Part shown: in pieces, positions 1 to 10,710 of the stretch
How positions within the stretch are numbered: the stretch's first letter is position 1
Layout: each line of letters starts with the position of its first letter
Assembly (NCBI GenBank): GCA_029449235.1
Contig: JANATG010000002.1
Location: 3,038,001-3,102,000 of the forward strand
Length of the DNA: 64,000 nt
Source: Linnemannia schmuckeri
Taxonomy: Eukaryota; Mortierellomycota; Mortierellomycetes; Mortierellales; Mortierellaceae
Direction: 5' to 3'
Notes under the pieces: generated by a model
Database searches by the model: none
Told to the model about the DNA's origin: nothing
Seen by the model: only the letters and a program-made list of their open reading frames with translations
Translations under genes and position numbers: made by a program

Positions 1-513
1 GACAAGACCAAGCAGTACAAGACTCTCTGCAAGATCGGTGTCCCTCTTGCCACAGCTTTCCTGGTCGCGCTAATCTTTGTTGTCCGCGTCGACTGCTTTG
101 CTGGTATCATGGCCGTCATGGTCTTCATTGGTGTCTCTGCATTCGCCGTCCTCCCTGCAGCACTCGAGCTGGCCGTCGAGATCACCTACCCCGTCACACC
201 TGCCTCATCTGCCTCGATCCTCTGGGCGTTCGGTCAGCTTGTCGCCGTCATCATGCTCTTTGTCTGCACAGCTCTTCAGAACGATGCCCTGTCGGTTGAG
301 AAGGGTCTGAATCCTCCATTGATCTTCCTCGCTGTCTGGGCGGCCGTCTTTGGCGCCGTCCCCATCATGCTGATTACCTCGCCTTACAAGCGGTTGGAGG
401 CCGAGGCTGCCAAGCGGAAGCGTGATGAGGCCGACGGTCTGACAGCTGTTGGTGGTGTCAATGGCGATAAGTTCGAGTATGTTGAAGAGAAGCAGTCTGC
501 AAATGTTGTCTAA
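1..513 (+). CDS. MFS transporter, FLVCR-like, C-terminal part (cut by window edge)
   Basis: The reading frame is open from base 1 to the TAA at 511-513 and encodes the last 170 residues of a polytopic membrane protein. Three or four hydrophobic helices are visible. The segment with 'ELAVEITYP' followed by 'SILWAFGQ' matches the conserved helix of FLVCR-type major facilitator proteins, which in animals carry choline, ethanolamine or haem-related substrates; the fungal substrate is unknown. The last helix is followed by a charged cytosolic tail (KRLEAEAAKRKRDEADG) typical of the C-terminus of this superfamily. The start and upstream exons lie outside the window, so subfamily assignment rests on one motif region and could be another MFS branch. 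Confidence 0.7.
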   Translation, partial: DKTKQYKTLCKIGVPLATAFLVALIFVVRVDCFAGIMAVMVFIGVSAFAVLPAALELAVEITYPVTPASSASILWAFGQLVAVIMLFVCTALQNDALSVEKGLNPPLIFLAVWAAVFGAVPIMLITSPYKRLEAEAAKRKRDEADGLTAVGGVNGDKFEYVEEKQSANVV

Positions 514-2632
514 AATGACACCACACAGCGTGCGAGTTTGAGATAGTTAGCTGGTACCCTTCCTTGGTTGGGACGAAGTTGCGAATATTGTTAATAATAA
601 TACCCTATTTTTTGTCGTTGCTGCACTTGTACAATATGGATGGTATGACATGTTGTTTGCTTTGTGATATAATGCGGATGGAGTCCACCTGCTGCAAGGG
701 ATACTGCATGCATGATGTTTGCTTTTGATATGGACGATGGTGTTCATATGCTGCAAGAGAGGGAAAGATGAAAGCGGACAAAGGGAGGTTACATTGAGGC
801 ATACATGAATTTTTTTGTGTTTCTTATTGTTTCTCATAGATGCGAACCCGCTTTTTGCCTTTTTTTTTCGTGTTCCACTTCCTCACACCTCATAAAGCAC
901 AAGCACTAGCACAAGCGCAAAGCCATTTTTTTTTTTTTCGGTCTCAATTTTGGACTATTTTCTGTTTTTGCTACTATGTCGCGCAGGATTACACACGCGG
1001 ACGTGACGAAGGTTGCTTGTTTGTTAGATCACTCATTAGCACCTTGAACCTCTCACTCATTAGCACCTTGAACCTCTCACTCGCCACACTACTTGTCTCC
1101 AATCTTGTCTGCCGTCTTATGGTTGACAGGCATTATCCGTTATCTCTATCTGTCACTGCAAAACCAATACAACAACAACAACAACAAAAAGAACCAAACG
1201 GGAATTATGCTGCTAAAAAGCACCTAAAAAAAACAAACACGAGACTTTTTTTTGTAAACTGCATTTTACCATAGACCAATTCCATGCGCGAAACCAATGC
1301 CTTAGCGATGATGGACATCATCCTATGTGGATCCGTTGCGCCCTCGACTAGGAGATTATCCAATGTCCCGATCGTTGTACAACGATCGACAACGACGACG
1401 ACGTTCTCTGACTTTGATTCATAATCCTACTCACTGGAGAAAGAGGGGTGATCGAGGAGTCCCTCCGCTCCATCACATACTCATCGGCAATTACACGCGC
1501 GCCGGTGGCTGGTGGCTTCTTCGTCGGTCATCTTACTCGGATTTATGCATATGCGATAGGTCGAAAAAAGATTCTAACCTGACATGACCTGAGGGCGGCG
1601 GGCGGTGTGTTTCTGGGAGGTCATATTTCCGCTCAGAAAGAAGGATTGTATCGTGCGTCGTCCTGGCTGAGGTTGTGGTTAGTTGGTCAAAGTAGGGGCG
1701 GAGGCGGTACTTCTTTGTTTCTCGCACCGTGCTTGAAGCACAGGCGACCGACCCTAAGCAGCAGAGGGTGAAAGGATTGGAAGAAAAATAAAAGACGTTC
1801 TTGTAGGAGATGGAGGATTGTCCATGACCGCCCACTTTGTCGAGACTGAGGCAGCACGTAACGAGATGAGACAGCGAGGCGGGGATAGGTATTTTGTTTT
1901 CACAGTCTACGACCATCTCCAGGGATACAAACCAAGGCAATTGGTTCCTTATATTATCGTGTACTATAAGGTTGTTGCTGACGAGGGGGTGAGGAAGGGG
2001 GGGGGGGGGGGGGGGGAGAGAAGGATAAGACTTGAATGTGCTCGTAGGAAACAAAGCGTGGAAGAGAGAAAGGGGGTGTCGCTACTAAAGCGCGATCTGA
2101 CTCGGGGATTCCATCCAAAAGACGCGACGTGGGCGAGATAATTAGAGGTGTGAGTGTGTGTTAGTGAAAATAAAAATAGAAGTCGGGAGTGACAAATTGT
2201 AAGGGAAATTGGTGAAGTAGATGTGCCTGTGGGTGTGACGAATGTTGCCAGGCAGGTGGTGCTGGAGAGGGATAAATGATTCTCTCTTTTGTTCCTAGTC
2301 TGCTTGTTCTATGTGGCTTGAGCGCCTTGTCGTGTAGAATGATCGCCCTGAGCGCAATTAGACAGAGTTTGGTCAGGTATGACCTAATGGCTCAGGCACA
2401 CCTTAATCAAATCTATCATCTTTTTACGGGGTATGCATTAGACAGAGATAGCCGATCTTCGTTTTCATAGTGTCTTTGTATCCCCTGTCCAACAAAAAAT
2501 GGTCACGTGCGCTCTCTCGACACAAACAAAAACGTTTTTTCTCTCGTTGTGTTGATGGATCTTCTTCACCCTTTAACATCCTCCTTCACCTTTCTCACGC
2601 GCAGCGCGGAAAAAACTCAATACTTTTCGACC
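514..2632. other. Intergenic, no gene supported
   Basis: About 2.1 kb between the MFS stop and the eIF3e start. Open frames here are short and lack conserved motifs or plausible splice partners. The stretch holds a 24-bp tandem duplication (1029-1076), a 20-base G run (1997-2016) and purine-rich DNA around 2000-2300. The last 150 bp before 2633 are pyrimidine-rich and are the likely eIF3e promoter and leader. Confidence 0.6.
1029..1076 (+). repeat. 24-bp tandem duplication
   Basis: Two identical adjacent copies (1029-1052 and 1053-1076) of a unit beginning TCACTCATTAGC. A third copy begins and breaks off after TCACTC. It is not in a supported coding region. Confidence 0.9.
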
Positions 2633-4871
2633 ATGGCTGCCCAGTATGATCTCACCTCCAAGATGATCCCCTTCTTGGATCTCCATCTCGTCTTCCCCCT
2701 CTTGGAGTTCCTCGAGATCAACGAGGTAAAAAACAAGGGCACAAACACCAACAGACATAGGAACCTTCATCATATCCATTGCACCTCAGCACAATAACTA
2801 CAACAACAACAAGCGGAGACAGCGAGTACAAATAGTCAGTGACAACAACATCAAACTAGCGATGCAGGGATCGGCAGACTGAGGTGTACATCGATTGAAG
2901 AACAGGCTAACAACTGAGAGCAACATAGCTCAATGCAAGACTTCAGGGACAAACACAGCATCAGATCACCGAAGACCTCTATTTGAAGTACTACTCGGCC
3001 AGTTCATCGCCTATGGTCGACAACGGAGGAGGTCAATGCAACGCAACGACATAGGCCATATCCATTGACTACCTACAGCAAACGAAAGATGGTGGCCAGT
3101 TGAGGTAGCAAGATATTGCCACTAAACATGGACCAACCTGTATAATATCATCACCCAATAGCTCTTCTACACCCCTACCACCTTGTTGGAGGCCCGTTAT
3201 GAGCTGTCCTTGAAGACCAGCATGATCGACTTTATCGACAAACTTCACGGCGAGTTGAAGGATGCCGGCGTTACCCCTGCTCGTAAGTCTTGCTCTTTCT
3301 TACCACTAAATTGTCGTCATGCGGCATGTGCGCCTTGTCATCGAAAATATCTAACCGACAATATACTCGTTCTTGTCTACATAATAGCCATTGAGCTTGT
3401 TGAGAGACGCAAGGAGATTTTGGAAAAGTTGCAGAACTCCCAGGCTGAGGCTCAGAAGGTCATGGATGTCATTGAGAACCCTGAGGTCATCAGCGCCCTT
3501 CGTCAGGACAAGCTCCAGAACTTGCAGTTCTTGAAGGACAACTATGGTGTATGTCATGTGTTTTTGCTATTTTAAAGCTACCACAGGAGCACCTTTTATG
3601 TGCATCACGCGAAAGCAGGCTTATTGACTCTTTCTTATTTCTTTTTGGAAACAATAGATGACTGCCGAGATGATCCAGACTTTGTACAAGTTTGGACAGT
3701 TCCAGTACAGCTGCGGAAACTACGGTGGTGCTGCTGATATGTTGTACCATTACCGTGTTTTGGTATGTTTTTATGACTAGCCACTTCACATTGACCTCGT
3801 TGTTCTGTCCGCATTGTGATTTCAATAATTGACCCACTCTATTTTTTTCCCAAACTATCATAGTCTACTGATGACACTCTCGGACTTTCTGCTCTCTGGG
3901 GCAAGTTGGCTTCCGAGATCTTGGTCGGAAACTGGGAGGTCGCTTTCGAGGCCGTTCAGGAGTTGAAGGAGATTATCGACAAGACTGTACGTTGATTATT
4001 TTCCTGGATTATTTTTTTGTCATTTTTTACTGCGGTCAGCTCATCGCATCACTGGACAAAATATTCGCAGGAACAAGAGCGCGAAATTTAACACTTTCAC
4101 ATATTTCTATTTCTGAAAAAATAGCACTTTGCTTCACCTCTTCACCAGTTGGAGCAGCGTACCTGGTTCCTCCACTGGTCCCTGTTCGTCTTCTTCAACC
4201 ACCCCAAGGGACGCGATGCTGTTGTCGACCTCTTCCTTCAGCCTGCTTACATCAACACCATTCAAACTTCGTGCCCATGGATTCTCCGTTACCTTACTGC
4301 TGCCGTTGTCACCAACAAGCGCCGCAAGAACTTGCTCAAGGAGCTCGTCAAGGTTATTGAGCACGAGACCTACCAATACCGCGACCCCATCACCGAGTTT
4401 GTTGAGGCTCTCTACGTCAACTTTGATTTCGACCTCGCCAAGCAGAAGCTCGCCGAGTGCGAGGAGGTTCTCGAGAACGACTTCTTCTTGGTCGCTATTC
4501 AGGAGGATTTCATCCAAAACGCTCGCTGCTTCATCTCGGAGACCTACTGCAGGATTCATCAGAAGATCGATGTTGCTGAGTTGTCCCAGACTTTGAACAT
4601 GACCAAGGAGGAGGGTGAGAAGTGGATTGTCAACTTGATCAGGGATACCAAGGTCGATGCCAAGATTGATTACAAGGAGAACACTGTGTTGATGAACAAC
4701 AACACTCAGTCGGTCTACCAGCAGATCATTGAGAGGACAAAGGGTCTTTCCTTCCGTTCCCAGGTCTTGGCCACCTCGATCGAGAAGCGTGAGGCTGCCC
4801 AGCTCAAGGCAGCACAGCACGAGAAGAACCACCCCTCGACCGCTGTCTCAGAAGCCGCCACCAAGGCTTAA
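2633..4871 (+). CDS. eIF3e: Translation initiation factor eIF3 subunit e (INT6)
   Basis: Six exons: 2633-2725, 3162-3282, 3388-3548, 3658-3762, 3864-3986 and 4125-4871, giving 449 residues against about 445 in human eIF3e. The start 'MAAQYDLTSKMIPFLDLHLV' matches the eIF3e N-terminal domain, and 'FQYSCGNYGGAADMLYHYRV' and 'LHWSLFVFFNHPKGRD' match its central helical repeats. The C-terminal half ('YVNFDFDLAKQKLAECE', 'ETYCRIHQKI', 'IERTKGLSFRSQVL') is the PCI domain, which helps assemble the eIF3 core with subunits a and c. It acts in the cytoplasm, linking the 40S subunit and mRNA. All introns are GT/AG and phases agree. No disabling changes are seen; this is ordinary housekeeping sequence. 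Confidence 0.97.
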
Positions 4872-5514
4872 ACTGGTATATGCTGACTGAACCCATTGTC
4901 CCTCTTTCCACTCATCTTCCCCCTTGCCACACATTCGTAGCCCTCCGTAGTTTTTTCTCTTCTCACCAGTAAACAATTGTCTTTTTTTGTTTCTCATTCA
5001 TGAACTCTCTTGGTACCCTTAACAACTTTACTTTGGTCAGTATACTGCGTACTGTTTGATCATTTTCGTCAAGCTGCCCTCCTTCTTTGTCTTTATGCCG
5101 TTCTTTGGGTGTGAAAGACCGCTCTTCCGCAGGACAATTTTATTTCAGCATCTACAAGAAGAGAGCAGAGTGCAAGGCACTTTAAAAACATTCAATAGCT
5201 GATTAAACTACCATTCATGCATTCACCAGCGGCCCCACGGGATGGAGTGATTTTGGCCACTGTTCAGATGAAAACCCAAAAGAAAACCAACAAAAATCGG
5301 TTGCGCGGGCGTACTTTTTTCATATTCTATTTGTTGTCTAGTCCTCCCCAACTTCTGCTTTGCCATAGGGACTTCCCTTTCCTCTCTCTTTTTTATCTCT
5401 GTCTCTCCCTCTCTATCTCGGTTTTCAAATAGTCCTCTGTTTTCTTCTGTCGCCTCACTTCGATCCCCTCTCAGCACATCTTTAATTTCTTAGCCGCTGT
5501 GAAAAAGGAGAACG
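4872..5514. other. Intergenic; eIF3e 3' region and CT-rich tract
   Basis: No gene seen. The first part is the likely eIF3e 3' UTR. From about 5330 the plus strand becomes pyrimidine-rich (TCTCTCTT-type), resembling the promoter/leader tracts before other plus-strand genes here. It leads directly into the decayed family remnant at 5515. Confidence 0.55.
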
Positions 5515-5939
5515 ATGGTGGACCTTGTGATTGATATCCCAGATCAAGAGGAGGTGCTTGTGGAGGCGCTTGGTGGCTAGGGACAGCAAGAGCGTTGATC
5601 CGACAAATTGGTAAAGAAGACGGCACTGGCGGTACTAGTGTACACTCATTCAAGGCTCTGGACGTACACCTTACCGAGGCTGGTGGCAACAACAATGTCG
5701 AGGAGAAGGAGAGGGATGAGGAGGAGAAGGAAAAGAAAAAAGAGAAGGATGAGAAGGGAGGAGATACGACTGGTATGGCTCGGTTGGTGGAAGTGAAGTT
5801 CCGGAAGCAGTTTGAGTCTGAGCAGGCGAATTCTGAAAAGCAGATTGGGGAGTTGCAGCTGCTGCTGCGAGACTAACAGGAAATGATGAGAGAGCAGCAG
5901 CAGGTCTTGATACAGATCTTGGCCAAGTTGCGGAAGTGA
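5515..5939 (+). pseudogene. Decayed remnant of a propeller-channel family gene (first exon joined to coiled-coil tail)
   Basis: ATG 5515 opens 'MVDLVIDIPDQEE', which resembles the first-exon starts of the family here (MTDYIVNISDDS, MSEHIILILDD and a VFVVIPLD segment). It stops at TAG 5578-5580. From about 5595 a second open stretch encodes an acidic, Lys/Glu-rich run, then a predicted coiled coil (GMARLVEVKFRKQFE...) resembling the C-terminal tails of the full-length members, with one internal stop (5874-5876) and a final stop at 5937-5939. The whole propeller and channel are missing. I infer an internal deletion of a family copy. The link rests on short, low-complexity similarity, so it is moderate at best. 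Confidence 0.4.
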
Positions 5940-6571
5940 GAGGGATGGTAAGCTTGGGTATGGGTATGGGTATAGGTTGTATATGCGACAAGCTGGTTGG
6001 GTGGTGATGAGATGTTGCGATCTGTAGCTGAAGGATAGTTAGTTTAAATGCTAAAAAAATCTTAAGATTCATATTCGGACAGGGGTGTTAGCTAACCCAA
6101 TTTTTTAGCCTGAAGAAAATCCTTGAGTGCTAAAGGCACTGATAATAGCTTTCTTTTTAGTCATGGGATGGAGGAAAGAGTTGGGGAACCTGAATTTCTT
6201 TATCGTCTGCATCCGGAAGTAGACCAGGCTATTCACTGTCTCTAGTAAAAGTCCTATTGTAAACGGACTCAAAAAAAGCGTGAGTGTGTGACATAAAATT
6301 GATTACACCATGTTCATTTTGAACAGCGTTAATTCGCAAGTGATTTAGTCTTTCACTTCCTGATCTTGAGTGGCTTAGATGATTGGTCAAAATTTGCGTT
6401 TCGCACTTTGCACATTTCGTGCTTCAGAACTAAACATCTCTCTGACACCACCAAAAACCTTAATTTTTTCCAGCCACAAATGACAGCCCTCTTCTTATAC
6501 TGAGGGTTTAAGTCTGCACAGCTCACGAGCATCACCACATGCGGTGTTTGTAGCCAATTTTTTTTGATCGA
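5940..6571. other. Intergenic, no gene supported
   Basis: AT-rich DNA with short open frames only; nothing recognised. It leads into the repeat tract at 6572. Confidence 0.5.
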
Positions 6572-6708
6572 GTTAACCGGTTAACCGACTAAATGGTTAA
6601 CCAAAAAAATTGCCAGTCAATTGACCGTTTTTTTGACCGTTTTTTAACAGATTTAGCCAATTGACTGATTAACCAATTGGCCGATTAGCCCATTGACCGA
6701 TTAACCTA
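6572..6708. repeat. Degenerate short repeats, possible transposon subterminal region
   Basis: Clustered variants of a hexamer to octamer motif (GTTAACCG, ATTAACC, ATTGACCG and inverted forms such as GGTTAACC and CCAATTGG) recur about a dozen times in 140 bp. Arrays of short subterminal motifs are typical transposase-binding regions of hAT elements. This array lies about 0.5 kb upstream of the broken hAT coding sequence. No matching array or terminal inverted repeat was found on the right side, so the assignment is tentative. Confidence 0.45.
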
Positions 6709-7195
6709 TAAGCCAACAGCGCGCTGGTGCTTTCTCTTCCCTTCGCCCTTACATTTACCTCTTATCCACACATATCCCTCACCTTCCATACATATATCCC
6801 ACCCTCCACACATATCTCCCACCCTCCACACGCAACAACATCCACAAGTATGGAACCGCCAAGCCATACAAACAAACGAGCATCATTCGATAGAGGGTCC
6901 TCCTCATCGAAGCGTTAGCAGCAAGAGCATCCTTCTCCACCAGATCAATGACCTCCTTTCCTTCCTCATCGCCTTCATGCTCAAGTGGCGCTTCCCTCTT
7001 GCCTATAAAAGTACCAGCGTTCTCATCCTCTTCGTCGTTTGCGATTATAGCATCCAACCCACCTACTGAGCCTTCGACTCCAAGTTCTCTGACACCATAC
7101 ACTCCCAGCCATCCACTGTGGTAACAACGACAACTCATAACGACAATAACAGATACCAATCAACAATCTCAACAACTATCGGATTTGATCCCTGA

Positions 7196-9369
7196 CTCTC
7201 GGATCATCCCCTAGAGGAACAAAGTGACGATGACGATCTATGGGATGACGATGACGTAGATGAACTTCTACAGGCTGATGACGATAACCTGTTCTCAGAT
7301 ACATCACTCACTCCATCCACTTCAATCAGTCAACAGACTGCTACAGATAAAACGGTCCCAAGTAAGCACCATCTGTACAAGCCTCTTGTTGCAGCTTAAT
7401 ACAAATGTTCTTCTCGATTATACATGCTAATAGTCTTTACTGTTTATAGAAGCCTAACAGAAGTTCTGTAAATCCAGCAGAGTGAAAACCCCAGAAGGGC
7501 ACCTATGAAAACAAATTCGTATGTAGGAAATGCAACAAGCTACTGTCCCTCAATAACGCATCTCATTCACTCAAGTAGCATTTGTCCACGCACCGGGCTG
7601 ACAAAGGCAAAGGAAGAACGGTTGACGGCGGAGTTTCAGGACATAAAGGTCTTGGAGGTGGTCTTGTACAAACAACCTTCACTGGATCCTCAACAACTGC
7701 TCAAAACAAGGAGGCGATCATCAAAGCCGCTTTAACTTGGGTTGTCACAGCCTATATACCCTTCTCAACTATCGACTCCAACCCGTTTGAGCCCTTGTTT
7801 GCTTGATCAATCCAATCATCAATATGCCCTGTGCAGCTACGATTCGCAACAGGTTCCACAACTACCGTCTTGGCCTTCAGGAGATGATCGAGAAGCTCCT
7901 CTCCGACACATTCACAGTGGGATTGATGACTATCGATGATTGGACCTCCAATAGCAATCGCCCTTTTATGGGGATATTCTTACATTGGCTTGACAGCGAG
8001 TTCAGAGGATACGAATGTACATTGGATCTTGTCCCTCACCCATACCCTTACAATGCAGAGTCGATTGCCAAGTTGAAAAGTAAGTGAATGATGTGTGTCT
8101 TTAATATTATTCATGCATTTGCAGTGAAAGAAAACAATTCTAACCATTTTTTATAACTTCGGACAAAATAGGAGAAACAAGTGAGCATTGGACGGTCCAA
8201 GGTTCGATTGCGGCGCTGACGACCGCTAACGCCTCAGCAATGATCAATGCTGCAGGAAGGGCGGGATTGGAGCGCCTGCCCTATGCTTGTCACATCTTGC
8301 ACAATTTGGTCAAGGCTACACTCGAGAAGCAGGAACGACTGAACAACGTTGTAACCAAGCTTCGCTAACTCGCCTCATTCTTTCATCGCAGTCTCAAAAT
8401 GGAGCAGGGTCTTGAGCTTGAGCAGGTACGACTGAACAGGACACCGCAACTCAAGGTCATCATGGACGTGGAAACTCGATGGAACAGTTCTCTGGCCATG
8501 TTACGACGGATAGTTGAACTCAAAGTACCGATGGCGGCGGTTCGCACGGCGTTACGCCAGATGCCGGACGAGCAGAAGAACCTCGCAACCCTGAACGACA
8601 TTTACCTAGGGAATAACGAACGGAGAACGGCGGATTTGATCACTAATGCTCTAAGCGTCTTTGAGGACGCCACTCTGCTATTCAGCTCTTCCGATTATGG
8701 ACTCGCCGCATCTATGTTCCCTTGGATGACTATGTTGTTGTTTGCAATGGAGGTGAATCATTCTGGAATCGAGGAGGTGGAGACCCTTCGAAACAACCTT
8801 CAACTTGAGATAGGAAGCCGTGTCAGGGAATTGGATATCTTGGTTAAGGCCTCGTTCTTTCACCCAACATCCAACCTGCTCTACAAACAATGCTACGAGG
8901 AGAAATTTGACGTCCTCAAGGACCTACTACGCAAGAGAGATGCAGGATATCGCGCCACCCACCAACGCCCCTGTCCAACCAGCAGGAGAGAAACTAACAA
9001 CTACTCACAAATTGGCAGGGGCGATGCAACGGCTTTATGGCATGCAAAACGCAGGAGTCAATGAGCGACACACTAATGATGCCCCAAGAGATGAACTCGA
9101 CCGATATTTTCAGTGTGTTCAATGCCAGGATTTCAAAATCAACCCGTTGCATTGGTGAAGGCAACACGATGCAGTCTTTCCCGTCATGGCAAAGTTGGCT
9201 CGATAGTACCTGTCGATCTCTGCAGCATCAGTCGCATCCGGGAGAACGTTCAGCATTGCAAATAACTTTGTCACAGCTAAACGGTAGCCGGCTGAACGAC
9301 GAAGATAACAGAGACCTTGTTTTTAGCAACAATGCGTTGAGGACCCTGCAGAAAGCAAGTAAGAAATGA
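7196..9369 (+). mobile_element. Broken hAT-family DNA transposon with BED zinc finger
   Basis: Transposase pieces appear in order in shifting frames. An acidic N-terminus (7196-7361) is followed by a BED-type finger (CRKCNK at 7522-7539, then HLSTH after an in-frame TAG at 7576-7578). The next frame, to 7806, contains 'VVTAYIPFSTI'. Frame 3 from 7803 has the 'LMTIDDWTS' catalytic-core motif, and a clean intron (8080-8171) restores phase. Then come 'PYACHILHNLV', a stop at 8366-8368 and 'VETRWNSSLAML'. The C-terminal dimerisation region has 'DELDRYF', 'NPLHW', 'FPVMAKLAR' and 'ASVASGRTFSIAN', with stops at 9156-9158 and after LAR, and a last frame change before 'SRLNDEDNRDLVF'. With at least four stops and three frameshifts it cannot make transposase. 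Ends and target-site duplication were not identified. Confidence 0.9.
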
Positions 9370-10287
9370 AATAAAACAATAAGCAATCACACTATACAGT
9401 AACTTTTATTATTATTCTTTCCTTACCCAAGGTTGCTTGTAGGCCCTATTATAACTGATTAAGGTCCTTACATTTCGCTACAAGGCTCTCTGCGTATTTT
9501 TTTCCTCAGTGAAGGAACAAGCAGGCATACGATTTTTAGACAAATCGTAAATCTCTGTTTTTTCGCCCTGCTTTCTTGCATTTTCCCCCTCAGTATCCCC
9601 TTTTCTATTTTTCCTCTTTTTTCCGCCTTATTTCTCTTTCGCTCTCTGCACCAGAATTTTTCTTGTTTTCTCCTTCTCTCTCACACACAACTGCACGAAC
9701 ACAGAAAGTTAGACATTGTCGGCACAAATCCGACATAGCGATGGACCTTGTGATTAGGTGTACCTGAACCGCGCCACCAAGGAAAATAATCGTGTTGCGT
9801 TTTATGAACATATACCCTTGCAGAAAGAATGACAAACTCGATCACTTTCATTCTTGTCGACCTGCTAGCCAGAGTCGACTAATAAAGTCAAGAGACCAAA
9901 CTCAGCCCACTTCGCCTGTCCTTGGCAATGTATGCCTCGCTTTCGCCCTCATGTATTCACTCACCGCTGCCACGCCCCCAAACAATAACTGTATGATCAC
10001 ACAGCGTCCATAATAGCCTAAACAATGGCTGATGTTTTCCTTTGCTGCTGTCAATATTGACATTCGCTTGTTAAAACCTAATTCGGGGCGTACACAAAAA
10101 GGAAAACGGCGAAAAGAATTCTTCTTTGGGCGTCTCCTTGCCACAAAAAAAGGGCGTCGTGGGTGCGCTTTGTCCCGCGGACTATTTTAAGTTTCACTTT
10201 TATGTCTGTTTTGTTTGTTTGTTTTGGCAGATGGACAAGATGGACAGAAAACAAGGGGCAAATTGTTCATTTGAATGAACTCCGCTT

Positions 10288-10318
<31 letters not shown>

Positions 10319-10710
10319 CGCCCCAGCCCACATGCATAGGATGACTGCTGTTCTCATCGATTGCTGTCATTGAGAAGAGGGAAAGGATACCGGAGGGAGA
10401 TGGGATGTCGCAGCAATAGGCACTTCAACAACACCAAAACATGCCGTTTTGTTTGATGCATCTTTTCTCTTTTTCTTATTTATGCCCTGGGTTTCCCGTT
10501 TCTCGTCTTCACTGTTCTCTTCTTTCTTTTCGTCTCACCACCTCCTCTGCCTCTCTCTCTTACCAGTCCCTCTATCCTCTTGCTCCACAATACCAGAGTC
10601 CCACTTATCATTACCATCCAACTAGACGCCCTTACATCTGTTCCCTCTCTTCTAATAGCATATACCAAAATCCTCTTCATCGTTCCAACCTTGCACTCAG
10701 ACTTCCCGAC
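9370..10710. other. Intergenic; CT-rich promoter-like DNA and a 30-base T run
   Basis: No gene supported. A CT-rich tract (about 9560-9700) precedes ATG 9741, which opens only an eight-codon frame (MDLVIRCT) sharing 14 bases with the start of the 5515 remnant. It may be another scrap of a family first exon, but the match is very short. A T run spans 10289-10318, directly preceded by an imperfect palindrome at 10265-10280. The CT-rich DNA from 10440 to 10700 is the likely promoter and leader of the gene at 10711. Confidence 0.5.

Noticed and set aside
10265..10280. Imperfect palindrome before a T run as a terminator
   Set aside because: Intrinsic hairpin-T terminators are bacterial; this is a eukaryotic locus, and 7-bp arms are unremarkable in AT-rich DNA.
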